The notes under the pieces are model-generated. The model ran no database searches. It saw only the letters and a list, made by a program, of their open reading frames with translations, and had not been told where the DNA came from. 64,000 bases of DNA from DATAEE01 sp036258175 (GTDB taxonomy: Bacteria; Acidobacteriota; Vicinamibacteria; Vicinamibacterales; 2-12-FULL-66-21). Position numbers and translations under genes: made by a program. Of the stretch, positions 51,501 to 58,810 are shown in pieces. The stretch is from the NCBI GenBank assembly GCA_036258175.1, contig DATAEE010000006.1, forward strand, positions 11,985 through 75,984. The letters are read 5' to 3'. Within the stretch, counting starts at the first letter, position 1. Each line of letters opens with the position of its first letter.

Positions 51501-52117
51501 GCTTCGATCTTGCCGACGAGGATGAGCCCGAAGCGCAGAGGAGTTCCCGACGCAGTCGGCACCTCGAAGACGACCGCTTCGTGCCCCGCGTCGTTCGTAC
51601 GCCCGCTGAGCGGCGCGGCATCCGTCAGTGCCGGTGGATCGAGGCTCCACACCGCGGGATGCGAACCGCCGATCGTCTGCTTCGACAGATCGACGGTGCC
51701 TTCGTGACCCGTCGGCTTCACGTCGGTGTCGACCGCGGCGGGGCTGAGCAGGAGAAACTCACGGAACGGCGAGACGCCGAGATGATCGCCGTTGGCCGGC
51801 TGGATTCCGTATCGCAGCGTGTAGACGCCCGGCTTGATTACCCGCCCGCGGATGTCTTTGTAAACGGCCGACACGCGGACGGCGCCGACGAGCGTGCCCT
51901 CCTCCATGTGCTGCCAGGAAGGCGCGCCGGTGCCCTGCTGCGGGAGCGACTTGACCCACCAGAAGTCGAGGGCAGCGCCCGGCACGGTCACGCGCGCGCC
52001 GGATTCCGCGATGAGGGCGCGCACCGCCGGAGCCAGCTCCGGCGGCGGCGCGTCGGATAGTTTCGCGGCCGAGAGGGCGTTCGCCGAGACGAGGAGAACG
52101 AGCGCGGCGAGCAACAT
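51497..52117 (-). CDS. Secreted hypothetical protein, 206 aa
   Basis: A signal peptide (LLAALVLLVSANALSA) precedes a beta-rich mature part with DFWWVKSLPQQGTGAPSWQH, TLVGAVRVSAVYKDIRGRVI-KPGVYTLRYGIQPANGDHLG and FREFLLLSPAAVDTDV. KPGVYTLRYGIQPANGDH looks like a conserved core of acidobacterial hypothetical proteins related in style to DUF2911, but I do not make a family call. It starts 31 bp after the DUF1326 gene and its stop overlaps the SDR start. Confidence 0.72.
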   Translation of the reverse strand: MLLAALVLLVSANALSAAKLSDAPPPELAPAVRALIAESGARVTVPGAALDFWWVKSLPQQGTGAPSWQHMEEGTLVGAVRVSAVYKDIRGRVIKPGVYTLRYGIQPANGDHLGVSPFREFLLLSPAAVDTDVKPTGHEGTVDLSKQTIGGSHPAVWSLDPPALTDAAPLSGRTNDAGHEAVVFEVPTASGTPLRFGLILVGKIEA

Positions 52118-52148
52118 CTACCGGGGGACTTCGCCCCGCCGGACCCGC

Positions 52149-52814
52149 CTAGCGAGTCTCAAAGGTCCCAAAGAAGGCCGACCGCTGATCGACCTGCGAC
52201 CAGCTGCGGTTCAGGGCGCTGTCAGCGAACGTGAATTTCTTCGTCACACCGATCGTCGCCCCGTCGATGCGTCCGAGCGGCTCGAACCACTTCAGGGCGC
52301 CGCAGCTCGGATTGTGCTGCATCTTGGTCGTGACGTTCAGACGCGCCTTTCCCGCCTCGACGCGGATGGCTTCCGAACCGCGCTCGAACGTCACGTCCGA
52401 CGCGCGCACCTCGGCCGCCGGGCCTATGAGACCGTTCGACAGCGATCGCGCGAGCGATACGAGCGCGTCGCGCTGCGCGCCGGTCGCGCGCTCGTCGACG
52501 AACACGATCGAGCTGATCTCGCTCGGTGCCACGCCGCCGAGCTCATGCGTACCGAGGTTGACGTCGCCCGCGACAATGGCAACGACCTTCAACCCCTCGA
52601 GCCCCACGCCCTCATACGCGCCGCGGTTGACGCGCCAGGCCATGACCGCTTCACGCCCTGAGGTTTCTCCATCCATGTTCATCAGGCAGCCGCCCGTGAA
52701 CACCTCGGCCGTGCGCGCCTCGACGTAGTCGCCACTAATCGTGCTCGAGCTGTCTGCCACGACCGATACGGCCCCGGTCAACAGCACCGCCGCCGCAAAG
52801 CTCAGATATCTCAT
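52149..52814 (-). CDS. DUF1326 family exported protein
   Basis: A 221-residue protein with signal peptide (RYLSFAAAVLLTGAVSVVA). The family opening is clear: ISGDYVEARTAEVFTGGC, followed by SGREAVMAWRVNRGAYEGV, VNLGTHELGGVAPSEISSIV and a long beta/alpha region to the end. DUF1326 proteins have unknown function. The ATG at 52814 is the last part of a decamer-repeat leader with GAGAGG as Shine-Dalgarno, matching the leader at 19250-19274. Confidence 0.8.
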   Translation of the reverse strand: MRYLSFAAAVLLTGAVSVVADSSSTISGDYVEARTAEVFTGGCLMNMDGETSGREAVMAWRVNRGAYEGVGLEGLKVVAIVAGDVNLGTHELGGVAPSEISSIVFVDERATGAQRDALVSLARSLSNGLIGPAAEVRASDVTFERGSEAIRVEAGKARLNVTTKMQHNPSCGALKWFEPLGRIDGATIGVTKKFTFADSALNRSWSQVDQRSAFFGTFETR

Positions 52815-52867
52815 TTCAACCCTCTCGAACCTATTCGAACCTATTCGAACCCAAGGCAACCATTTTA
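52815..52867 (-). promoter_or_regulatory. Promoter TAAAAT and decamer leader of the DUF1326 gene
   Basis: Minus-strand TAAAAT (52867-52862) is followed by GTTCGAATAG twice (52850-52841, 52840-52831), GTTCGAGAGG (52830-52821) and GTTGAA before the ATG. The predicted leader of about 40 nt is almost entirely decamer repeat. TAAAAT also overlaps the stop of the small upstream gene. Confidence 0.5.
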
Positions 52868-53083
52868 CCCGCAACACTCCCGGCCGGGTTTACACGTTTC
52901 GGCGCTGGCGATGCCGCCGTCCGGGCCTATCGGCTTCTGCGTGCAGGTGCACCAGTACGCCGTCGCGTCGCCGCCATCGTCGTACTCGGCATGGTATTCA
53001 GCCATGACGTACATCCCCTTGTGCCGGAGATGGCTGCAGTTCGTCGGCTTGATCAGACGAGAAGTCAGATGTGGGTGATCCAT
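52865..53083 (-). CDS. Small Cys-rich protein, 72 aa
   Basis: No family recognised. The product has MYVMAEYHAEYDDGGDATAY followed by WCTCTQKPIGPDG and ends CKPGRECCG; six of its Cys lie in the last 40 residues with one near residue 16. The W-C-T-C and C-C pairs could bind metal or form disulphides. ATG at 53083 is weakly supported (AGGAT nearby); an internal ATG (53014-53016) would give a shorter form. It follows the heptamer array 53088-53121 and stands 50 bp before the DUF1326 start. Confidence 0.55.
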   Translation of the reverse strand: MDHPHLTSRLIKPTNCSHLRHKGMYVMAEYHAEYDDGGDATAYWCTCTQKPIGPDGGIASAETCKPGRECCG

Positions 53084-53087
53084 ATCC

Positions 53088-53121
53088 TAGTCCCTAGTCC
53101 CTAGTCCCAAGTCCCTAGACT
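53088..53121. repeat. Heptamer array CTAGTCC, five units
   Basis: CTAGTCC, CTAGTC (one base short), CTAGTCC, CAAGTCC and CTAGACT follow each other; the last unit contains the stop codon of the FAD-subunit gene. It fills the gap between that gene and the small Cys-rich gene. Confidence 0.7.
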
Positions 53122-54116
53122 GTAAACGCAGGCACAGGCAGTCCAGCGGCCTTCAGAATCGCCCGCTTTACGGCGGTACGCGCGATCTGCACCTTGTATC
53201 CGTTCTCGGTCATCGGCCGCGCGTCTTTGACCGCGGCATCCGCCGCCGCCGACGCGGTTTCCTCGCTGATCGTTTTCCCGGAGAGCGCCTGTTCGGCTTC
53301 GGCGGATCGCCAGGGAACCGGAGCGACGGCGCCCATGACGACGCGGGCCCGCTGCACCGTTCGATCGCCGGCCATCGCCAGGACGACGACGGCCATGGCA
53401 AGCGGCCAGTCGTGCGACTGCTTGAACCGGACTTCGTACACCGCGCTGCGCGTCTGGCCGGGCGGTGGGAGTGTCACTTGCGTCACCAGCTCGCTCGCAT
53501 TGAGCACGTTCTCCACCTGGACGTTCTTGTCGGGCGTCACGAAGAACTCCGACGCGTCGACCGTCTTCTCGCCCGACGCGGCCGCGACGCGGAACTTCGC
53601 GCCGTACGCGATGAGCGGGATCGCCAGGCTCGACGGATGGACGATGTAGCAGGGTCCGTTGCCGAAGATCGCGTGATACTGATTCTCGCCGTCGACCGCG
53701 AAGCAACGCGAACCGCCCTTCTTGAGGCAGTCGAACTCCTCGTTGCGGAAGTACCAGCACCGCGGGCGCTGCGTGAGGTTGCCGCCGACGGTTCCGACGT
53801 TCCGGATCTGCGGCGTCCCGACCTCGGCTGCCGAATCGGTGAGCGCCGGATACTGCCGGCGAGCGACCGGGTGTTCGGCAAGCTCCGCGAGCCTGACTCC
53901 GGCGCCGATGCGGAGACCTCCGTCGGACGTCGCCGCGATCGTCTGGTCGAGTCCCTTGACGTTGACGATGCGGTCGGGCTGAGCGATGTAGTCCTTCATC
54001 ATCGCGAGGAGGTCCATGCCGCCGGCGATCGGGAGGATCTTCCCCCGTGCCGCCTGCGCGAGCGCGGCGAGTGCTTCCTTCTCGTTCGCAGCGTTGACGT
54101 AGGCAAAGGGCTTCAC
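53115..54116 (-). CDS. FAD-binding subunit of a xanthine dehydrogenase-family enzyme, PaoB/YagS-like
   Basis: A 333-residue FAD subunit. FAD-site motifs are PIAGGMDLLAMM and VGTPQIRNVGTVGGNLTQRP. Between them and the rest of the fold is an insert with Cys120, Cys130, Cys138 and Cys156 (RPRCWYF, FDCLKK, SRCFAVDGENQ, NGPCYIVHPSSLA), matching the [4Fe-4S] insert of E. coli PaoB (YagS) and 4-hydroxybenzoyl-CoA reductase beta. The start is the GTG at 54116, overlapping the stop of the Mo-subunit gene (GTGA), so the frame open farther upstream is rejected. It links the 2Fe-2S/Mo subunits to an acceptor. Confidence 0.88.
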   Translation of the reverse strand: MKPFAYVNAANEKEALAALAQAARGKILPIAGGMDLLAMMKDYIAQPDRIVNVKGLDQTIAATSDGGLRIGAGVRLAELAEHPVARRQYPALTDSAAEVGTPQIRNVGTVGGNLTQRPRCWYFRNEEFDCLKKGGSRCFAVDGENQYHAIFGNGPCYIVHPSSLAIPLIAYGAKFRVAAASGEKTVDASEFFVTPDKNVQVENVLNASELVTQVTLPPPGQTRSAVYEVRFKQSHDWPLAMAVVVLAMAGDRTVQRARVVMGAVAPVPWRSAEAEQALSGKTISEETASAAADAAVKDARPMTENGYKVQIARTAVKRAILKAAGLPVPAFTV

Positions 54117-56257
54117 AGCGTCCCTCCTCGCTTGTCCTGTTGCAGCGCCGCGAGCACGCGCTCCGGCGTGATCGGCAGGCTGCGAATCCGCACGCCGATG
54201 GCGTTGGCGACCGCGTTGGCGATCGCCGATGCCGTGGAGATCGTCGGCGGCTCGCCGAGCCCGACGACCCCGCGATCCGGCTGATCGACGATCGTGACGT
54301 CGATCTCCGGGATGTCCGACGGCCCCGGCAGCAGATACCACTCCATGTTCGGGTTGACCATCTTCGCCGTGTTGCGGTCGAGGATTCGGTGCTCGAAGAG
54401 CGCGAACCCGATCCCCATGATGATGCCGCCGTAGCACTGGCTCTCGGCGGTGAGCCGATCGAGGATCAGGCCTGTGTCCTGGACGCAGACGATCTTCTTG
54501 ACCTTCGTCACGCCGGTCTCGATGTCGACTTCGACCTCGCTGAACTGCACGCCGCTCGTGCCGACCGTCGCCAGTTCCTTCTGCCACGTGCCGTCGACGC
54601 TGATCGTTTCGGTGCCGAGAAGCTTGCACGCTTCCTTCCAGGTCATGCCCTTGGAGGGATCGCTCTGGACGTGCACGCGTCCCTTCGACGCCACGATGGT
54701 GGCCGGGTCGGCCCCACCCAGCGCCGGCGCGACTTTGGCGGCAATCGCGGCCAACGCGTTCTCGGCGGCGTGCCGGACCGGCGGAGAGATCGACCCGACG
54801 GTCACGCTGCCTCCGCTGCCAGGCGCAAACGGATGGTTGCTGTCACCGATCTCGACCTTCACCGCTTGCAGCGGCAGTCCAAACGTCTCAGCGGTGATGA
54901 CGCCTACCATCGTCCGCGTGCCGGTGCCAATGTCCTGCGTGCCGATCTTCATGACGACGCTTCCGTCGGCGAAGATGTCGCAGTGCGCCTGCGTCTTCGG
55001 GTTGCCGGCGCCGCCCCATCGGTTTGCGGCGCATCCGAGGCCGCGCTTGATCGGGCCGGCCGCGGGATCGCCAGTCTTGTGGCGCTTCGTCCAGCCAATC
55101 TTCTCCGCCGCCATCGGGAAGTACTTGGACCACATCGCGTTTGGCGCTTCGGGCGGCAGATTGCGCATCCGCAGCTCGAGCGGATCGAGGCCAGCCTTGT
55201 CGGCGAGCTCGTCCATCACCACTTCGGTGATGAACGACGCCTGCGGATGGCCCGGCGCTCGGAACGCGCGCTGCGCGCCGGCGTTGATGTAGACATCGCG
55301 GTGCCGGCGGCGACGCGCAGGCCACACGTAGGTCGTGTACGGCAGCGGATTGAATCCAGCGCCCGCGCCCGCGCCACCCGTGCCCCACGTCTCGGCGTCG
55401 AACGCCGTGAGCTTGCCGTCGGCGGAAACGCCCGCCCGCACTTTCGCGAACGCTGACGGCCGGTTGCCGGTTGCCAGATGCTCTTCCTTGCGATCGAGCA
55501 TCAGCTTCACCGGGCGCGCCGCCTTCTGGGCAAGCCGCGCGCAGACGAGTCCCTGGACGTCCGGCCCAAACTTGCTGCCGAAGCCGCCGCCCATGTAGTC
55601 CGTGATGACCCTGACGTTCGTCTGTGGAATCTTCAGGCCGGTCGCGAATCCCTCGCGCGTGCCGTGGACCGCCTGCGTGGAGACCCACGCCGTCAGCTTG
55701 TCTCCCTCCCATTCGCAGACGCAGCCGTGCGTCTCGAGACTGTTGTGCGTCTGCACCTGCGTCGAGTAGACGCCTTCGACGATGTGCGCCGCGGCTTTGA
55801 AGCCGGCTTCGAGATCGCCTTCTTCCTGCGCGTTGGCTTCGCGCACGTTGCCTTCTTTGAAGACGCGCGGCGCCTCGGCGCGCATCGCCTGTTCGACGGT
55901 CGCGAGGTGGGGGAGCACCTCGTAATCAACCTTGATCAGCCGCGCGGCGTCGCGCGCCTGTTCTTCGGTCTCGGCCGCAACGGCGGCGACCTCGTCGCCC
56001 TGGTACATTACCTTCGAATCGGGCGAGATCTCGATGACGGCGAGAGCCGCCTTGACGCCGGGTGCCTTCTCCGCGGCGGACAGATCGATGGACTTCACGC
56101 GCGCGTGTGCGTGCGGCGAGCGGAGGATCCGGCCGAACAGCATGCCCGGGCGCTGAATATCGTAGGAGTACTTCGCGGCGCCGTTCGTTTTGGCGGGGCC
56201 GTCGAGACGCGGGATGCGCTTGCCGAGCAGCTCGGGTGACGAGGGCCACTTAGCCAC
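54113..56257 (-). CDS. Molybdenum-binding catalytic subunit, xanthine dehydrogenase family (PaoC-like)
   Basis: A 714-residue Mo-cofactor subunit that hydroxylates aldehydes or N-heterocycles. Motifs: GRILRSPHAHARVKSIDLS, THNSLETHGCVCEWEGD, ITDYMGGGFGSKFG, QRAFRAPGHPQASF, GTQDIGTGTRTMVG and the catalytic Glu in VVGLGEPPTIS near the C-terminus. It has no Tat signal; it should be exported together with the 2Fe-2S partner. The order 2Fe-2S, Mo, FAD differs from E. coli paoABC (A, FAD, Mo). Start ATG overlaps the 2Fe-2S gene by 8 bp. No maturation chaperone (PaoD/XdhC type) is in the window. Confidence 0.9.
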   Translation of the reverse strand: MAKWPSSPELLGKRIPRLDGPAKTNGAAKYSYDIQRPGMLFGRILRSPHAHARVKSIDLSAAEKAPGVKAALAVIEISPDSKVMYQGDEVAAVAAETEEQARDAARLIKVDYEVLPHLATVEQAMRAEAPRVFKEGNVREANAQEEGDLEAGFKAAAHIVEGVYSTQVQTHNSLETHGCVCEWEGDKLTAWVSTQAVHGTREGFATGLKIPQTNVRVITDYMGGGFGSKFGPDVQGLVCARLAQKAARPVKLMLDRKEEHLATGNRPSAFAKVRAGVSADGKLTAFDAETWGTGGAGAGAGFNPLPYTTYVWPARRRRHRDVYINAGAQRAFRAPGHPQASFITEVVMDELADKAGLDPLELRMRNLPPEAPNAMWSKYFPMAAEKIGWTKRHKTGDPAAGPIKRGLGCAANRWGGAGNPKTQAHCDIFADGSVVMKIGTQDIGTGTRTMVGVITAETFGLPLQAVKVEIGDSNHPFAPGSGGSVTVGSISPPVRHAAENALAAIAAKVAPALGGADPATIVASKGRVHVQSDPSKGMTWKEACKLLGTETISVDGTWQKELATVGTSGVQFSEVEVDIETGVTKVKKIVCVQDTGLILDRLTAESQCYGGIIMGIGFALFEHRILDRNTAKMVNPNMEWYLLPGPSDIPEIDVTIVDQPDRGVVGLGEPPTISTASAIANAVANAIGVRIRSLPITPERVLAALQQDKRGGTL

Positions 56258-56828
56258 GGACGCCTCCTTTCGGATCCATCACGGCGGCGAGGAGCTTGAC
56301 GTAGGTGCCGCAGCGGCAGATGTTGCCGTCGAGCGCCTGACAGGCTTCTTCGCGCGTCGGCTTGGGGTTCTTCTCACCAAGGGCGACGGCCGCCATCACG
56401 AAACCCGGCGTGCAGAAGCCGCACATGAGCGCGTCGTGGTTGCAGAAGGCCTGCTGAACCGGATGGAGCGATCCGGCCGGCGCGAGCCCTTCGACCGTGC
56501 GGATGGTCTTTCCCTGCGCTTCGATCGCTAGCGACGAGCAGGAGTAGACGGTGCGTCCATCGATAATCATCGTGCACGCGCCGCAGGTTCCCCGGTCGCA
56601 GACACGTTTGAGCCCCGTGAGCCCGAGGCGGTCGCGCGCCGCGTCGAGGAGCGTCACGCGCGGCTCCACTTCGAGCGTGTGGGTCCGTCCGTTGATGTTG
56701 AGCCGTATCGGCACCGCGCCCGGTCCGAGCGCGCGGCCGCCGGTCTGGGCTTCGGCGTCCGCGGGCGTGATCACGCCCGCCGCGATGCCCCCGGCGCTGA
56801 CGGTTTTCAAGAAGTCACGTCGATCCAT
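56250..56828 (-). CDS. Tat-exported (2Fe-2S) subunit, xanthine dehydrogenase family (PaoA-like)
   Basis: A 192-residue electron-transfer subunit. It starts with a twin-arginine signal (MDRRDFLKTVSAGGIAAGV). The plant-ferredoxin-type cluster ligands are CDRGTCGACTMIIDG plus YSC, and the second cluster ligands are CGFCTPGFVMA and ICRCGTYVKLL. This protein would carry the Mo and FAD subunits into the periplasm. Its upstream spacer is fully occupied by nonamer repeats and a GGTTCGAG segment just before the ATG. DoxX is the preceding gene. Confidence 0.92.
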   Translation of the reverse strand: MDRRDFLKTVSAGGIAAGVITPADAEAQTGGRALGPGAVPIRLNINGRTHTLEVEPRVTLLDAARDRLGLTGLKRVCDRGTCGACTMIIDGRTVYSCSSLAIEAQGKTIRTVEGLAPAGSLHPVQQAFCNHDALMCGFCTPGFVMAAVALGEKNPKPTREEACQALDGNICRCGTYVKLLAAVMDPKGGVRG

Positions 56829-56841
56829 CTCGAACCTCCGA

Positions 56842-56877
56842 ACCTCTGTGTCCTTTGCGTCCTCTGCGTCCTCTGCG
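56842..56877 (-). repeat. Four 9-bp units CGCARAGGA upstream of the 2Fe-2S gene
   Basis: Read on the minus strand: CGCAGAGGA, CGCAGAGGA, CGCAAAGGA, CACAGAGGT, without gaps, then TCGGAGGTTCGAG to the ATG. The same unit occurs four times, on the plus strand, at 61603-61638. Confidence 0.75.
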
Positions 56878-56881
56878 ATCG

Positions 56882-57355
56882 CTAGACTTTACCAGCCCTG
56901 ACCCTGGCGCGTCCCGCCGCTTCCGACTCAGCCGTCCGCTCCCGCATGCCGTCGACCGACAGCGCGCCGGCGCCCATGAACATCAGGCATAGCAGCCCGG
57001 CGATCAAGGTCATGTTGAACTCGTAGCCGTGACCGACGCCCGGCCGCATGTACCAATTGAGAAAGAACCCGTTGGGAAGATGGACTTTCCAGATCGCGAC
57101 GGCCATGACGGTGGCCAGGGCGGGGACGATGAACCGAACGAATGCCCCCGCCACCAGGCAAAGGCCGCCGAAGAATTCCGTGACGCCGACGAGCAGGGCG
57201 AGGGGGAACGCGGGAACGAGCCCCAGCCCCTGAAACGTGCTGGCCATGCCGCTCAGACCCTGGCCTCCCCACATCCCGAAGAGCTTTTGCGCGCCGTGGC
57301 CGACGAAGACGGCGCCCAGACCCAGGCGAAGGATGAGGAGGCCGTACTCTCGCAT
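56882..57355 (-). CDS. DoxX family membrane protein
   Basis: A 157-residue protein with four membrane segments: GLLILRLGLGAVFVGHGAQKLF, PLALLVGVTEFFGGLCLVAG, IVPALATVMAVAIWKVHL and the last MTLIAGLLCLMFMGAGAL. GHGAQKLFG is the DoxX hallmark. DoxX-type proteins occur with terminal oxidases or oxidoreductases, so a link with the aldehyde oxidoreductase 53 bp downstream is plausible. A TACAAT box (57384-57379) precedes it and overlaps the promoter of the divergent PLP gene. Confidence 0.9.
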   Translation of the reverse strand: MREYGLLILRLGLGAVFVGHGAQKLFGMWGGQGLSGMASTFQGLGLVPAFPLALLVGVTEFFGGLCLVAGAFVRFIVPALATVMAVAIWKVHLPNGFFLNWYMRPGVGHGYEFNMTLIAGLLCLMFMGAGALSVDGMRERTAESEAAGRARVRAGKV

Positions 57356-57378
57356 CGCGGCGCGCTTTGGCGGCGCCC

Positions 57379-57388
57379 ATTGTATCCT
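57379..57388. promoter_or_regulatory. Overlapping divergent -10 boxes between DoxX and the PLP enzyme gene
   Basis: Minus strand TACAAT (57384-57379) and plus strand TATCCT (57383-57388) share two bases. Distances to the starts are 23 and 19 nt; the PLP gene has GGGAGG in its leader. Confidence 0.45.
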
Positions 57389-57407
57389 TACGCGCCGGGA
57401 GGTATCT

Positions 57408-58709
57408 ATGCTTAGCCGCCGCGCCTTCCTTCATCGATCCAGTCTGGTTGGAGGTGCGGCGCTGGCTGCGCTGACGCCGGACGGCATCGCGCGCGTTCGC
57501 GCCGCCGCCGCGCGTGTTGCCGAGGCGACGCCGGACGAGGTGGCGGCGGATGAGCTCTACTGGAGCGAGGTCCAGCAGGCCTTCACCCTCGACCGCACCA
57601 TCATCAATCTCAACAACGGCGGCGTCTGCCCGTCTCCACGGGTCGTCCACGAGGCGCTGAAGCGCTATCTCGACATCTCGAACCAGGCTCCCGTCTACCA
57701 CATGTGGCAGATCCTCGAGCCGAACATCGAGAGCGTCCGGCGCCGCCTCGCCGCCGGGGCCGGCTGCGACCCTGAGGAGCTCGCCATCACCCGTAACGCA
57801 AGCGAGGCGCTGCAGATCGCGCAGCTCGGCCTCAATCTCAAGGCCGGAGACGAGGTCCTGACGACGAACCAAGACTACGGGCGGATGCTGGACACCTGGG
57901 AGCAGCGCGTCCGTCGCGACAAGATCAAGCTGACGAAGATCTCGTTCCCGGTTCCCCCAACCCGGGCGGACCTCGTCAAGCGCTTCGAGCAGGCGATTAC
58001 GCCGGCGACGAAGGTGATCCACTTCTGCCACATAACAAATCTCACCGGCCAGATCTTCCCGGTGCAGGAAATCTGCTCGATGGCGCGCTCACGCGGGATC
58101 AAGACGGTCGTCGACGGCGCGCATGCCTTCGCGCACTTCCCCTTCCGGCTCTCGGACCTCGGGTGTGACTACTACGGCACGAGCCTGCACAAGTGGCTGC
58201 TGGCGCCGGTCGGCACCGGGTTCCTGTACGTGCGGCGCGAGAACATCGCCTCGCTCTGGCCGCTCACACCAGCGGCCGCATCGAAGGAGAAGGACATCCG
58301 GAAGTTCGAGGAGATCGGGACGCATCCGGCCGCGAACCACAACGCGATCGCGGAGGCGATGACCTTCCTTGACGCGATCGGCCTCGACCGGAAGTTTGCG
58401 CGTCTGCGGTACCTGCGCGATCGCTGGGCGACGAAGGTCAAGGATCACCCCCGGGTGAAGCTCCACACGGCGCTCGCCGCCGGCGAGTCGGGAGCGATCG
58501 GCACGGTGGGCATCACCGGCATCCCGACTCCAAAATGGACTGCCCACCTCTGGGACCGCTGGCGCATCATCGTCACGCCCATCGTCCACGCCGAGTACGA
58601 AGGCGCGCGGGTGACGCCCAACGTCTACACGACGCTCGAGGAGGTCGACACGTTCGCGGCAGCGTTGCTGAAGGTTGCGGACCACGGACTGCCGCAGGCA
58701 ACGCCCTAA
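57408..58709 (+). CDS. Tat-exported class V aminotransferase-fold PLP enzyme
   Basis: A 433-residue fold-type I PLP protein related to isopenicillin-N epimerase/cysteine desulfurase-type enzymes. It begins with a twin-arginine signal (MLSRRAFLHRSSLVGGAALA), unusual for a PLP enzyme, so it should fold with PLP in the cytoplasm and act in the periplasm. Motifs: NLNNGGVCPSPRVV, ITRNASEALQIAQLGL, TVVDGAHAFAHFPF (Asp that holds the PLP N and His stack) and TSLHKWLLAPVGTGFLYV with the Schiff-base Lys. GGGAGG precedes the ATG. Substrate unknown. Confidence 0.88.
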   Translation: MLSRRAFLHRSSLVGGAALAALTPDGIARVRAAAARVAEATPDEVAADELYWSEVQQAFTLDRTIINLNNGGVCPSPRVVHEALKRYLDISNQAPVYHMWQILEPNIESVRRRLAAGAGCDPEELAITRNASEALQIAQLGLNLKAGDEVLTTNQDYGRMLDTWEQRVRRDKIKLTKISFPVPPTRADLVKRFEQAITPATKVIHFCHITNLTGQIFPVQEICSMARSRGIKTVVDGAHAFAHFPFRLSDLGCDYYGTSLHKWLLAPVGTGFLYVRRENIASLWPLTPAAASKEKDIRKFEEIGTHPAANHNAIAEAMTFLDAIGLDRKFARLRYLRDRWATKVKDHPRVKLHTALAAGESGAIGTVGITGIPTPKWTAHLWDRWRIIVTPIVHAEYEGARVTPNVYTTLEEVDTFAAALLKVADHGLPQATP

Positions 58710-58714
58710 TCGGG

Positions 58715-58794
58715 CCTCGTCCCTCGGACCGCGTGCCTCGGGCGGTGCCTCGTCCCTCGTCCCTCGCACGGTGCCTTGTTCCTCGCACCTCGAA
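58715..58794. repeat. Heptamer array CCTCGNN with two CGGTG interruptions
   Basis: CCTCGTC, CCTCGGA, CCGCGTG, CCTCGGG, then CGGTG, CCTCGTC twice, CCTCGCA, then CGGTG, CCTTGTT, CCTCGCA, CCTCGAA: ten or so 7-bp units in register apart from two identical 5-bp insertions. Lies between convergent genes. Confidence 0.75.
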
Positions 58795-58810
58795 ACGCGG
58801 CCGTACCCGT

